This document shows positions 43,535 through 53,495 of a stretch of 64,000 nt of DNA, in pieces (the first letter of the stretch is position 1; every line of letters begins with the position of its first letter). The DNA is from Pseudomonas lopnurensis (GTDB lineage: Bacteria > Pseudomonadota > Gammaproteobacteria > Pseudomonadales > Pseudomonadaceae), in the NCBI RefSeq assembly GCF_015070855.1, contig NZ_JADDIX010000024.1:24409-88408 (forward strand), in the 5' to 3' direction. Under the pieces are notes generated by a model. The model was given only the letters and a program-made list of their open reading frames with translations. It was not told the origin of the DNA and did not search any database. A program made the position numbers and the translations under genes.

Positions 43535-46500
43535 GGCGGGCCTGGCGGGGCCTCGGCTGGACATTGCTCGGTGCGATCCTGCTGCTGATCGTCGGCCTGG
43601 GTGCGCTGCTGGGAACCACCGGCGGCAGCCGCTGGTTGCTGGCCCAGGTGCCGGGGCTGAGCGTCGAGGCGTTCGACGGAACCCTCGGCCGGCGCTGGCA
43701 GGCCGAGCGGCTGCTGTGGCAGCAGGGCGATAACCGGGTCGAGGTCGAGCGACCGCGTCTCGCCTGGTCGCCGGCCTGCCTGCTGAAGCGAACCCTGTGC
43801 ATCGACGAGCTGGTCGCCGGCGATATCGAACTGGTCTTTCCGCCCGCCGAGCCGGAGCCGGACGCCGAGCCCTTCAGCCTGCCCGACATCGACCTGCCGC
43901 TGGCGCTGCAGGTCGGCCGTATCGAGATCGGCCGGCTGCGCCTGAACGATGCCGAACAGCTGCAAGGCCTGACCCTACAGGCGGACTGGCGCGCCGCAGG
44001 ACTCGACATCCAGCGCCTGACGCTGCGCCGCGACGACCTCGACCTGGACATGCAGGGTCGGCTGCAACCCCGGGGTGACTGGCCACTGACGCTGCAGGGC
44101 CTGGCGGCGCTGCGGTCGCCGGACGAACGACCCTGGGCGCTGAAGATCGACGTGGAGGGCGAACTGCGCGAGCAGCTCCGGCTCGCCGTGCAGAGCCAGG
44201 GCTATCTCGACGGTGCCCTCAGCGGCCAGTTGCGCCCGCTGGACCCGCAGCTCCCGGCGACGCTGAAACTCAGCGCCGACGGCTTCAAGGCCATGCCCGA
44301 CCTGCCCGATACCCTGCGCCTGGACGGGCTGGAGCTGGCGGCGAGCGGAAACCTCGAAGACGGCTACCGGCTGCTCGGCACCGGCCGTTTACCGGGCGAG
44401 GGCGGCACCGTGCGGCTGGCAGTGGAAGGACTGGTCAAGGCGAGCGGGGCGCGGCTCGACGTCCTCGAGCTGGATGCCGGCGAGCAACGCCGGGTGCGCC
44501 TGAGTGGCGATATCGACTGGCAGGAGGGCCTTGCCGCGAACGCCGAGCTGGCCTGGCGGGACTTCCCCTGGCGCCGGCTCTATCCGCAGATCGACGAGCC
44601 ACCAGTGGCGCTGCGCGAGCTGACGGCCCAGCTGCAGTACGACAATGGCAACTACCTCGGCCATTTCGACTCGGCCATGAGCGGGCCGGCGGGCGACTTC
44701 ACCCTGGCCAGCCCGGTCAGCGGCAATCTCGAAACGGTGCATCTGCCGCAATTGCAGCTGCGCGCCGGGCAGGGCAGTGTCAGCGGCTCGCTCAGCATCG
44801 GTTTCGCCGATGGGATCGAGTGGAACACCGACCTGGCTCTGAGCGAACTCGATCCCGCCTATTGGGTTGCCGAGCTGCCCGGCAATCTCGGCGGCTCGCT
44901 GAAAAGTCGCGGGTCGTTGCGCGGCGAGCGGCTGCAGGGCGAAGCCGCCCTCGACATCGCCGGCCGCCTGCGCGGCCAGGCGACCCGCCTGCAATTGCAG
45001 GCCAGCGGGGAGGACGGGCGCTGGGTCCTTCCCGGCATCGACCTGCGCATGGGCGACAACCGTATCCATGGCCAGGGCAACTGGGCGCAAACCCTGGACG
45101 GCCAGCTGCAACTGGAACTCGGCCGGCTGGCACAGCTCTGGCCTGGCCTGAGCGGGCAACTGAACGGGCAGATCGGGCTCGGCGGCACCCCTTCGGCGCC
45201 ACAAGGGCGTGCCGAGCTGAGCGGCCGCAACCTCGGCTATCAGGACAACCGGCTGCGCCGGCTCAGCCTCGACGCGCGACTGGCCGAAGGCGAACGCGGC
45301 CAACTGACCCTGAGCGCCGAGCGGATTCGCGCCGGTGAAACCGATCTCGGCGCGCTGCAACTGGAGGCCGATGGCACCCGCGAGCGGCATCAGGCCACCG
45401 TGCAACTGCAGGGGCCGCTGCTGGACCTGGCGCTGGCCTTCGACGGCGGCCTGCGCGACGGCGACTGGCGCGGCCGCCTGTTGCGCGGCGAGCTCAGCGC
45501 GCAGCAGCAGGACTGGCGTCTGCAGCAACCCGCGGCGCTTCGGCGTTTCGCCGAGGGCCGCCTCGATCTCGGCGCGCATTGCTGGCTGTCCGGCCCCGCC
45601 AGCCTCTGCGCGGAAGATCAGCGGCTGATGCCCGACCCGCGCATTCGCTACCGTCTGCGCGATTTCCCGCTGCAGACGCTGGCCGGCTACCTGCCCGACG
45701 ACTTCGCCTGGCAGGGCGAGCTGAACGCGGATATCGAGCTGGACCTGCCCGCGGCTGGGCCCAACGGCCGAGTCAGCATCGATGCCGGCGCTGGCGTGCT
45801 GCGCATGCGCGAGGGCGACGAGTGGTACGACTTCCCTTACGACGTCTTGGCGCTGAACAGCCGGCTGCTGCCCGAGCGGATCGACAGCGAACTGCGTTTC
45901 CAGGGCGGCGAGCTGGGTGAGCTGGAGCTGCACGCTCGCATCGATCCGCGCCATGAGCTCAAGCCCCTGAATGGCGAGTTTCGCCTGAACGGCCTGAATC
46001 TGGCCGTGGCGCGCCCGTTCGTGCCGATGGTCGAGCGTCTCAACGGCGAGCTGAACGGCAGCGGCCAGTTCTCCGGCAGCCTGCAGCAGCCGCGACTGGA
46101 CGGCCAACTGACCCTCAGCGGCGGCGAGATAGCCGGTACCGAGTTACCCACCACCTTCGAGGACCTGCAGGTCCGCCTGCTGATCGAAGGCGAACGCCTG
46201 CGCATCGACGGCGACTGGCGCGCGGGCGAGCAGGGACGCGGCAATCTGGCCGGCACGCTGGATTGGGCCGAGGCGCTGGATCTGGATATGCAGCTCAGCG
46301 GCAGTCGCCTGCCGGTGGTGGTCGAGCCCTATGCGGAACTGGAAGTGGAGCCGGATCTGCGCATCGTCCTGAGCGGGCAGCAACTGGCGGTGAGTGGCCG
46401 CGTCGAGGTGCCCCGCGGCGCGATCACCGTGCGCGAACTGCCGCCGGCGACCGTGCGGGTTTCGGAGGACGCCGTGATCGTCGGGCGCGAGGCCGAAGAG

Positions 46501-47211
46501 CCGGCGACGCCAATGGCGGTGAAGATGGATATCGACGTCGAAGTCGGCCAGGACCGCCTAAGTTTTTCCGGCTTCGGCCTGACCGCCGATCTCGCCGGCT
46601 ACCTGCACATCGGCGACAACCTGGATGCGCGCGGCGAACTGCAGTTGAACAACGGCCGTTACCGCGCCTACGGCCAGCGCCTGACCATTCGCCGCGCCGA
46701 GCTGCTGTTCACCGGGGTGATCAGCCAGCCCTTCCTGAACATCGAGGCGATCCGGCGTATCGATGCCGAAAACGTGGTGGCGGGGTTGCGCATCACCGGC
46801 AGCACCGAGCAGCCACGCATCGACGTCTTCGCCGAACCCGCCATGAGCCAGGAACAGGCGCTGGCCTATCTCATCCTGGGCCGGCCGCTGGGCGCCGACA
46901 CCGGCGACAGCAACCTGCTCGCGCAGGCAGCGCTGGGGCTGGGCCTGGCCGGTAGCTCGTCGATCACCGGTGGGTTGGCGCAGCGACTGGGCATCCAGGA
47001 TTTCCAGCTGGATACCGAAGGTACCGGCGCCGACACCAGCGTGGTCGCGACCGGCCGGCTGACCGATCGCCTGGCGCTGCGCTATGGCGTCGGCGTATTC
47101 GAGCCGTCCAACACCATCGGGCTGCGTTATCAACTGACCCGGCGAATCTTTCTCGAGGCGGCCAGTGGCCTGGCCAGCTCGCTGGATCTGTTCTATCGGC
47201 GCGATTTCTAG
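43531..47211 (+). CDS. tamB: Translocation and assembly module protein TamB
   Basis: The 1226-residue protein has one N-terminal membrane anchor (LGWTLLGAILLLIVGLGALL) and a long periplasmic region of beta-rich repeats. It ends in the conserved DUF490/TamB C-terminal domain (QALAYLILGRPLG, TGGLAQRLGIQDFQL, IGLRYQLTRRIFLEAASG). TamB spans the periplasm and contacts TamA; it is also linked to phospholipid transport. The GTG at 43531 overlaps the tamA stop, so the pair is translationally coupled. A large reading frame on the opposite strand is a shadow of its regular codon pattern. Confidence 0.93.
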   Translation: MRRAWRGLGWTLLGAILLLIVGLGALLGTTGGSRWLLAQVPGLSVEAFDGTLGRRWQAERLLWQQGDNRVEVERPRLAWSPACLLKRTLCIDELVAGDIELVFPPAEPEPDAEPFSLPDIDLPLALQVGRIEIGRLRLNDAEQLQGLTLQADWRAAGLDIQRLTLRRDDLDLDMQGRLQPRGDWPLTLQGLAALRSPDERPWALKIDVEGELREQLRLAVQSQGYLDGALSGQLRPLDPQLPATLKLSADGFKAMPDLPDTLRLDGLELAASGNLEDGYRLLGTGRLPGEGGTVRLAVEGLVKASGARLDVLELDAGEQRRVRLSGDIDWQEGLAANAELAWRDFPWRRLYPQIDEPPVALRELTAQLQYDNGNYLGHFDSAMSGPAGDFTLASPVSGNLETVHLPQLQLRAGQGSVSGSLSIGFADGIEWNTDLALSELDPAYWVAELPGNLGGSLKSRGSLRGERLQGEAALDIAGRLRGQATRLQLQASGEDGRWVLPGIDLRMGDNRIHGQGNWAQTLDGQLQLELGRLAQLWPGLSGQLNGQIGLGGTPSAPQGRAELSGRNLGYQDNRLRRLSLDARLAEGERGQLTLSAERIRAGETDLGALQLEADGTRERHQATVQLQGPLLDLALAFDGGLRDGDWRGRLLRGELSAQQQDWRLQQPAALRRFAEGRLDLGAHCWLSGPASLCAEDQRLMPDPRIRYRLRDFPLQTLAGYLPDDFAWQGELNADIELDLPAAGPNGRVSIDAGAGVLRMREGDEWYDFPYDVLALNSRLLPERIDSELRFQGGELGELELHARIDPRHELKPLNGEFRLNGLNLAVARPFVPMVERLNGELNGSGQFSGSLQQPRLDGQLTLSGGEIAGTELPTTFEDLQVRLLIEGERLRIDGDWRAGEQGRGNLAGTLDWAEALDLDMQLSGSRLPVVVEPYAELEVEPDLRIVLSGQQLAVSGRVEVPRGAITVRELPPATVRVSEDAVIVGREAEEPATPMAVKMDIDVEVGQDRLSFSGFGLTADLAGYLHIGDNLDARGELQLNNGRYRAYGQRLTIRRAELLFTGVISQPFLNIEAIRRIDAENVVAGLRITGSTEQPRIDVFAEPAMSQEQALAYLILGRPLGADTGDSNLLAQAALGLGLAGSSSITGGLAQRLGIQDFQLDTEGTGADTSVVATGRLTDRLALRYGVGVFEPSNTIGLRYQLTRRIFLEAASGLASSLDLFYRRDF

Positions 47212-48084
47212 GGCTTTGTTGCCGTTTCGATATGGCCACTGCGTCGGCGGGCTTTTCGAGCTCGGTGGAACCCAATAGGCTCGGCGATCCGCTTTGCGCA
47301 GGCTGGCCTCCCGTGGGGCTGGCTCTCATCAAACATAAATAACGCTTTGTTTTTATTGGATAACTTTTAGAGCTTTCGCCAGTTCGCAGGGTGGGCAACG
47401 GCGAAGCCTTGCCCACGCGTCTGCCGGGTATGAACGCGGATTATCCTTTTGCCCCACCGCTAGGCGCCCGCTTGCGGGCGATCGGCCGCAACGCCGATGA
47501 TCGCCGGCAAGGACTCGGCGTCCCCCCGGGCTCCTACGGGCGCGGGGTGCACAGGCGGCTTTCTCGGGGCTGCACCCTGTTTGCTATCCGACAGCGCTGC
47601 ATCGAAGACGCGCAGGCGTCTCCTACGGGTTCGGTGTGTACATGCTGCCTTTTTTGCAGGTGCGGGCTCGGTCGTCGCCCTGTTCTGGGGCGTATGCCGA
47701 CTGGCGTGCGCACCAATTTTGACTACGCTCGCTTTTCGTGCGACCTGCGGATGCCGGAGCGTCGGTGCCGGGAAACCCTGACCGTCCGGTCGATTTCCTT
47801 CGTCGCTCCGATCGCCGAATCTGGCGCAATCGGCCCGCGCCCAAGGGCCGAGGCAGTGGTAGCATCCGCTCTCCGCCCCTGCGCGGGATTGCCGTACAGA
47901 CCCTAGCATGAGTCTTGCAATGGTGGCTTTGATGTCGACCGTCATTACCTTGGCGGTGGCTCGGAACTCGTCGTTACCTGGCCGTCGAAAACCATCGTCA
48001 CGAGCGTCATGGTTTTCAACGGTCCCCATGGTGGCGCGATACTCACGCGAGTGCGACTCGCAATAAGAAAATAAGGTGCCTCGA
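47212..48084. repeat. Repeat-rich intergenic region
   Basis: About 870 bases hold no convincing gene. I see the inverted repeats GTGGGCAA/TTGCCCAC (47391-47398, 47409-47416) and CGCCCGC-TT-GCGGGCG (47465-47480). There are two diverged copies of a CTCCTACGGG-led block (from 47531 and from 47620). The second copy resembles, on the opposite strand, 38316-38366. These look like REP-type elements. The last 200 bases before the symporter gene hold its promoter, which I could not place. Confidence 0.6.
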
Positions 48085-49428
48085 ATGGAATTCCTGAACA
48101 ACCTGGTCAACAGCGTCAATGCCCTCGTCTGGGGCCCACCCATGCTGGTGCTGATCCTGGGGACCGGCCTGATCCTGATGATCATGCTCAAATTCATGCC
48201 ACTGACCCGCATCGGCACCGGTTTCGCCCTGATGTGGCGCGGCCGCGCCAAGGGTGACTCGGCCACCGGTGAAATCAGCCCGTTCCAGGCGCTGATGACG
48301 TCCCTGGCGGCCACCGTCGGCACCGGCAACATCGCCGGCGTCGCCACGGCGATCTTCCTCGGTGGTCCCGGTGCCCTGTTCTGGATGTGGTGTACCGCGC
48401 TGGTGGGCATGGCGACCAAGTACTGCGAAGTGGTGCTGGCCGTGCACTACCGTGAGAAGGACGACCGCGGTGAGCACGTCGGCGGGCCGATGTACGCGAT
48501 CAAGAACGGCCTGGGCAAGAAATGGATCTGGCTCGGTACCGCCTTCGCCATCTTCGGCGGCTTCGCCGGTTTCGGCATCGGCAACATGGTGCAGGTCAAC
48601 AGCATGGCCCATGCCCTGGAAACCACCTTTTCCGTGCCGCTGTGGGTGACCGGCCTGGGCACCATGGTGATCGTCGGCCTGGTGATTCTCGGCGGCATCC
48701 GCCGGATCGGCGTGGTCGCGGCGTCACTGGTGCCGTTCATGTGCCTGGCCTATCTGATTGCCGCGGCGGTGGTGCTGGTGGTGAATGCCGAGGCGATTCC
48801 CGCCGCCTTCAACCTGATCTTCACCCATGCCTTCACGCCGATCGCGGCCACCGGCGGCTTCGCCGGTGCGGCGGTGATGGCCGCGATCCGTTTCGGCGTG
48901 GCGCGCGGCATCTTCTCCAACGAGGCGGGCCTGGGGACCGCCGGTATCGCCCAGGCGGCCGGGACCACCACCAGTTCGGTGCGTTCGGGCATGATCGGCA
49001 TGCTGGGCACGTTCATCGACACCATCATCGTCTGCTCGATGACCGGCCTGGCGATCATCTGCACCGGTGTCTGGACCAGCGGCGAGAGCGGCGCGGCCCT
49101 GTCCGCCGCGGCTTTCGAGTCGGCCATGCCGGGTATCGGCGGGGCGCTGCTGACCGTTGCGCTGGTGGTATTCGCCTTCACCACCATCCTCGGCTGGAGC
49201 TATTTCGGCGAAAAATGCTGGGAGTTCCTCGTCGGCACCAAGGCCATCTGGCCGTTCCGCCTGATCTGGGTCGTCGCGGTGCCGTTCGGCGCCATCGCCC
49301 AGCTGGATTTCGCCTGGCTGCTGGCCGACACCCTCAACGGCCTGATGGCGATTCCCAACCTGATCTCGCTGCTGTTGCTGAGCCCGGTGGTGGTCAAGCT
49401 GACCAAGGAATACTTCGCGCGCAGTTGA
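48085..49428 (+). CDS. AgcS-family sodium:alanine symporter
   Basis: The 447-residue membrane protein has about 10-11 helices and the signature SLAATVGTGNIAGVATAIFL of the alanine/glycine:cation symporter family, followed by GGPGALFWMWCTALVGMATK and GVARGIFSNEAGLGTAGIAQ. It should import alanine or glycine with sodium. The ATG at 48085 is preceded by TAAGG; a GTG at 48076 is possible. A strong terminator follows at 49510. Confidence 0.92.
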   Translation: MEFLNNLVNSVNALVWGPPMLVLILGTGLILMIMLKFMPLTRIGTGFALMWRGRAKGDSATGEISPFQALMTSLAATVGTGNIAGVATAIFLGGPGALFWMWCTALVGMATKYCEVVLAVHYREKDDRGEHVGGPMYAIKNGLGKKWIWLGTAFAIFGGFAGFGIGNMVQVNSMAHALETTFSVPLWVTGLGTMVIVGLVILGGIRRIGVVAASLVPFMCLAYLIAAAVVLVVNAEAIPAAFNLIFTHAFTPIAATGGFAGAAVMAAIRFGVARGIFSNEAGLGTAGIAQAAGTTTSSVRSGMIGMLGTFIDTIIVCSMTGLAIICTGVWTSGESGAALSAAAFESAMPGIGGALLTVALVVFAFTTILGWSYFGEKCWEFLVGTKAIWPFRLIWVVAVPFGAIAQLDFAWLLADTLNGLMAIPNLISLLLLSPVVVKLTKEYFARS

Positions 49429-49509
49429 TGACCGGCGCCGGAGCGGCGGGATGACCGCTGCGGGGATGAGCCCCCGCCGCTCCGGCAGCTACACTGGTTC
49501 TGTCTTGCG

Positions 49510-49547
49510 GGCCGTGGAGGCGAATGACTCCACGGCCTTTCTTTTTC
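49510..49547 (+). terminator. Rho-independent terminator after the symporter gene
   Basis: GGCCGTGGAG and CTCCACGGCC form a perfect ten-pair stem around an eight-base loop. TTTCTTTTTC follows directly. It ends the symporter transcript just before tpx. Confidence 0.9.
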
Positions 49548-49574
49548 ACATGCACACCTAGCGAGGAACGAAAC

Positions 49575-50075
49575 ATGACCGAGGTAACTCTACGTGGCGC
49601 GCCCATTCAGGTCGCCGGTGACTTTCCGCAAGCCGGCCAGCAGGCCAAGGCATTGCGCCTGGTCGGCACCGATCTCGCCGATGTCGAGCTGTCGGCGTTC
49701 GCCGGCAAGCGCAAGGTTCTGAACATCTTCCCGAGTGTCGACACGCCGATCTGCGCCACGTCGGTGCGCAAGTTCAATGCCCAGGCGAGCGGGCTGAGCA
49801 ACACCGTCGTGCTGTGCATCTCCGCGGACCTGCCATTCGCGCAGAAGCGCTTCTGCGGCGCCGAGGGCCTGGAGAACGTCGTCAGCCTGTCCACCATGCG
49901 CGGCGCACAATTCCTCGAGGACTACGGCGTAGCGATCGCCAGCGGCCCGCTGGCCGGTGTCGCGGCCCGTGCCGTCATAGTCCTCGACGAACAGGATCGC
50001 GTCCTCTACAGCGAACTGGTCGGCGAGATCGGTACCGAACCGAACTACGAGGCGGCCATCGCTTCGCTGGCCTGA
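49575..50075 (+). CDS. tpx: Thiol peroxidase Tpx
   Basis: The 166-residue protein is an atypical 2-Cys peroxiredoxin. The peroxidatic Cys60 is in [17 protein letters not shown] and the resolving Cys94 in KRFCGAEGL, both in standard Tpx positions. It reduces hydrogen and alkyl peroxides using thioredoxin. GAGGAACGAAAC before the ATG at 49575 supports the start. It stands alone between two terminators. Confidence 0.95.
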   Translation: MTEVTLRGAPIQVAGDFPQAGQQAKALRLVGTDLADVELSAFAGKRKVLNIFPSVDTPICATSVRKFNAQASGLSNTVVLCISADLPFAQKRFCGAEGLENVVSLSTMRGAQFLEDYGVAIASGPLAGVAARAVIVLDEQDRVLYSELVGEIGTEPNYEAAIASLA

Positions 50076-50095
50076 CCCGCACGGCGGCACATACG

Positions 50096-50135
50096 ACGGC
50101 GAGTGCTCTTTCGGGGGCGCTCGCCGTCGCGTTTT
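50096..50135 (+). terminator. Rho-independent terminator after tpx
   Basis: ACGGCGAGTGC pairs with GCGCTCGCCGT (one G-T pair) around a ten-base loop, and CGCGTTTTC follows. Position just after the tpx stop fits a terminator, though the T-run is short and displaced. Confidence 0.75.
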
Positions 50136-50345
50136 CTGGCGACGGGAAACCAACGAAGTACCCTGCGCCGCTTGTCGTCCTCAATTAGCGGAACGCCAGC
50201 GCGGGCACTAGCTTCATGCGGGCCGCCCTTCGTTGGATTCAGGGTGAGCAGACGCCGGCAATCGGTAACAAAAGGCCATTTTGTTAAAAAATCTTTTTGT
50301 CCCATTGCTGTCATAGAGCCTGATGCCCATTGAACGGATTCAGCT

Positions 50346-51572
50346 ATGCCTACCTCACAGATCAAGAAAATCGGTGTCTCCGGAACGGGAATGATCGCCC
50401 ACGGCTTCGTGAGGCTGATCAAGCAGCACTATCCGGACATGGAGATCTCCCGCGTTCTGACCCGTCGCCCGCTTTCCTCCATGACCGGCTTCCCGCAGGC
50501 CAATGCACTCACCCACTCGCTCGACGAGCTCATCGACCACTCGGACCTGATCGTCGAATGCAGCGGCGATGTCTTTCACGGCACTTCGGTCATCGAGCGC
50601 GCGTTCGAGGCAGGGCTGCCGGTGGTGACGGTCAATGCCGAGCTGCAGGTGACCACGGGCTCCTATCTCGCGGGCAAGGGCCTGCTCACCGAAGCCGAAG
50701 GCGACCAGCCGGGCTCTCTCGCCGCGTTGCGCGAGGATGCCTTGCTGATGGGCTTCCAACCGCTGGTCTACGGCAACATGAAGGGCTACCTGAATCACGA
50801 TCCTTCGCCGGAAGACATGGCCTACTGGGCCAACCGCCAGGGAATCAGCGTCGATCAGACCACCTCGTTCACCGATGGCACCAAGGTGCAGATCGAACAG
50901 GTGATCATCGGCAACGGGCTTGGCGCCACCATCACCCGGCAGGGGATGGAGGGCCTGGCCTCGACGAATCTCGACGACAGCGCGAGCCTGCTCGCGATGA
51001 TGGCCGAACGCATAGGGCAGCCGATCGTCGACTACGTGATCCCGTCCGGCTACTCGGCTGGCGGGGTGTTCCTGGTGGGCCGGCACGACGAGGATCAGGC
51101 GCGTGCCATCGAGTATTTCAAGCTCGGTCGTGGCCCGTTCTATACCCTGGTGCGGCCGTTCCACCTCTGCTCGCTGGAGGTCGGCAAGACGGTGCGGCGG
51201 GTCCTCGGCGGCGGCGGCGTGCTGCTCAACAATTCCACCGAGCCGACCCTGGGTGTCGGTGCCATCGCCAAGCGCGCGATGAAGGCCGGCGAGCTGATCG
51301 AGCGCGGCATCGGTGGCTTCCAGTTCCGCGGCGAAGCGCTCAAGCTCGCCCAGCATCCCGACCACGTGCCGATCGGCCTGTTGCGCAAGACGGCCCTCAA
51401 ACGCGCCGTGGAGCCCGGCCAGCTGATCACCTTCGACGATATCGACATCCTGCCGAGCCGCGCGCTGGACATCGTCCTGGAGCAGCGCAAGCGGCTCACC
51501 GACGCCAACGCCAGGCCCGATGCCTGGAACACGCCGGTCAGCACCATGGGAATGCTCGCCCTGGGGGGCTGA
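50346..51572 (+). CDS. Homoserine-dehydrogenase-like protein with SAF domain
   Basis: The 408-residue protein opens with an NAD(P)-binding fold (KIGVSGTGMIAHGFVRLIKQ). It follows a homoserine-dehydrogenase-like layout (SDLIVECSGDVFHGTSVIER, VVTVNAELQVTTGSYLAGKG, SFTDGTKVQIEQVIIGNGLG) and ends in a SAF-type domain (RAVEPGQLITFDDIDI). This matches COG4091, predicted dehydrogenases with a SAF end. Some relatives are linked to sugar or polyol metabolism, but the reaction here is unknown. The A/T-rich stretch around 50280-50320 upstream probably holds the promoter. A hairpin without a T-run follows at 51651. Confidence 0.82.
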   Translation: MPTSQIKKIGVSGTGMIAHGFVRLIKQHYPDMEISRVLTRRPLSSMTGFPQANALTHSLDELIDHSDLIVECSGDVFHGTSVIERAFEAGLPVVTVNAELQVTTGSYLAGKGLLTEAEGDQPGSLAALREDALLMGFQPLVYGNMKGYLNHDPSPEDMAYWANRQGISVDQTTSFTDGTKVQIEQVIIGNGLGATITRQGMEGLASTNLDDSASLLAMMAERIGQPIVDYVIPSGYSAGGVFLVGRHDEDQARAIEYFKLGRGPFYTLVRPFHLCSLEVGKTVRRVLGGGGVLLNNSTEPTLGVGAIAKRAMKAGELIERGIGGFQFRGEALKLAQHPDHVPIGLLRKTALKRAVEPGQLITFDDIDILPSRALDIVLEQRKRLTDANARPDAWNTPVSTMGMLALGG

Positions 51573-51650
51573 GCATCTCCCCGCCACACCGATCGCGCCG
51601 CGTCGCCGCAACGACGGGGCGGTGACAACGCATCCGCTCAGAAGCAAGAA

Positions 51651-51674
51651 GGCAGCTGTCGAACGACAGCTGCC
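51651..51674. terminator. Perfect hairpin between convergent genes
   Basis: GGCAGCTGTCG and CGACAGCTGCC pair over 11 bases around AA. The minus strand then reads TTCTTGCTTCTG. It may terminate the MurJ-like transcript, and possibly the opposite one. Confidence 0.6.
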
Positions 51675-51720
51675 CAATGTCGATCAGATAAGGTTTGTCC
51701 GTAGCCTGCACGGGTGTCGT

Positions 51721-51742
51721 GGTGGGCTGAAGCCCACCCTAC
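51721..51742. repeat. REP-like hairpin
   Basis: GGTGGGCT and AGCCCACC pair around GA and are followed by CTAC. This is the GTAGGGTGGGCTNNAGCCCACC word common between pseudomonad genes. Confidence 0.7.
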
Positions 51743-51774
51743 CTGGAGCACCCTACAGGGCTTCCTCTCGATGC

Positions 51775-53241
51775 TCAGGTCTTGCGCATCGACCAGTAGC
51801 GCGGCTTGAACAGGTCACGCTCGCCGAGCAGCGTCACCCCGGCGGCGAACCCCACCAGCACCAGGCCGATATACAGGCACAGCTGCAGCAGGCCTTGCGG
51901 CTCGGGCAGGTAGTGCAGGGCCGCGGCCAGTGCGGCGGCGGTGGCCAGCCAGCGCGCCAGCACGGCCACGCCCAGTCCCTTGGGTGAGGCGCGATAGACA
52001 TAGAGCCCCATGAACAGCGCCTGCAATGCGGCGCCGCAGGAGAAGGCCGTCGCCAGTCCCGCGGCGCCGTACGCGCGGTACAGCGCGGCATCGAGGCCGA
52101 TGGTCATCGCCGAGCTGATCAGGGTGATCACCAGGAACAGCCGGGCCTGATGCTGGGCGAGCAGGGCGCGGCCCCAGAGCAGCGCGAGCCCCATCGCCGG
52201 CAGCCCCAAGGCATAGATCACCATCAGCGAAGCGGTGGCCTGGGTTTGCGCGGGGCCGAACTCGCCGCGCTCCAGCAGGACCGAAACCACCGCCACGGGA
52301 GAGGAACAGAGCACCACCGTGGCCGGCACCAGGAACAGCAGGGTGGCCAGCAGGCCCTTGCGGATCACGACGGCGTGGCCGCGATGGTCGTTGTCGTTCC
52401 AGCTGGAAGAAAACCGCGGGAACAGTACGGAAAGCACCGACATCGCGTACAGGGTCAGCGGTATCGTGACGATACGGAACGCGAAGGACAGCATGGTGAT
52501 GCTGCCTTCCTCGAGGAACGAGGCGAACATCCGCTCGGCCAGGATGCATGCCTGCTGGGCACCGGCGGCCCCCAGCACGGGCGCGAAGGCGAGGCCGAAC
52601 TGGCTGCCGTGGCCTTTCTCCAGCGGCATCGCGTCCCCGCGCAGATAGCGGATGCGGCGATGTTGCACGACGATCAGCGCCATCTGCGGCAGCAGCATGC
52701 CGACGAAGATCACCATCCCGCTGGGCTCGAACAGCAGGATGCCGACGATCGCGCCGGCGTTGAGCAGCAGGGTGCGGGTCATCGGCATGATGAACACGTT
52801 GTCCATGTTCAGCAGTGCCCCCTGGCAATACAGCGCGGCCTGCACGGCGATGAGCAATGCGCCGACGCAGAAGACCAACTGACCATCGGCCACCTGCTCC
52901 GGCGTCCACCCTGGCGCCAGCAGGTTGAGAACCCAGTAGCTGGACAGAACGATCAGCGCGCAGGCGGCGCCGCCCATCAGCATGACCCGCCAGTACAGCC
53001 AGCGGGCCACCGACTCGAACAGGGCCTGCGATTGACAGCGCAGCTTCTGCAGGTAGGGGATCATCGCATCGCGCAGGGCCAGGCCGAGGAAGTTCTCGAA
53101 GAACAGCGGCAGAATGAGGGCGACGAAGATGAGGTCCGCTTCCCAACTGAGGCCGAAGGAGCGGGCGATGAACAGATCGCGAAGAAAACCGAGAAGGAAA
53201 CTGGCGACGGTAAGCGCCAGGATGGCCAGCGATGCATTCAT
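51775..53241 (-). CDS. MurJ/MviN-family flippase-like membrane protein
   Basis: The 488-residue protein is predicted to have 13-14 membrane helices of the MOP exporter type. It has an N-terminal pattern close to MurJ (FLLGFLRDLFIARSFGLSWE, ADLIFVALILPLFF) and later LALLWGRALLAQHQARLFLV. MurJ flips lipid II; relatives such as PslK serve exopolysaccharide export. Motifs are looser than in a housekeeping murJ, and no glycosyltransferase cluster adjoins, so it is probably a paralogue. Confidence 0.82.
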   Translation of the reverse strand: MNASLAILALTVASFLLGFLRDLFIARSFGLSWEADLIFVALILPLFFENFLGLALRDAMIPYLQKLRCQSQALFESVARWLYWRVMLMGGAACALIVLSSYWVLNLLAPGWTPEQVADGQLVFCVGALLIAVQAALYCQGALLNMDNVFIMPMTRTLLLNAGAIVGILLFEPSGMVIFVGMLLPQMALIVVQHRRIRYLRGDAMPLEKGHGSQFGLAFAPVLGAAGAQQACILAERMFASFLEEGSITMLSFAFRIVTIPLTLYAMSVLSVLFPRFSSSWNDNDHRGHAVVIRKGLLATLLFLVPATVVLCSSPVAVVSVLLERGEFGPAQTQATASLMVIYALGLPAMGLALLWGRALLAQHQARLFLVITLISSAMTIGLDAALYRAYGAAGLATAFSCGAALQALFMGLYVYRASPKGLGVAVLARWLATAAALAAALHYLPEPQGLLQLCLYIGLVLVGFAAGVTLLGERDLFKPRYWSMRKT

Positions 53242-53495
53242 TCCTTGGTCCTATGACAACGACACGACAACGTCCGATTCGAGTGCTGGCGGGGCATGCT
53301 CGCTGCCCCGGGGCGTCTGGCTCATGGGCCAGGACCAGTAGATAGACTGAGCGCTATCTGCATGGTTCCGGGCGGCAGTGGCGTTCGACACTGCCGCCGT
53401 CCATATGTGTCGATACGTAAAAATGCCGTAAAGGCCCTTTGCGAGCGGCCCCCGACTGCTTATCGTTCACGCTCATTTTCAAGCGAACACTGTTC

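Noticed and set aside
44389..46107. 572-codon minus-strand frame opposite tamB
   Set aside because: Low-complexity Gln/Leu/Ala composition and complete overlap with the tamB periplasmic repeats.
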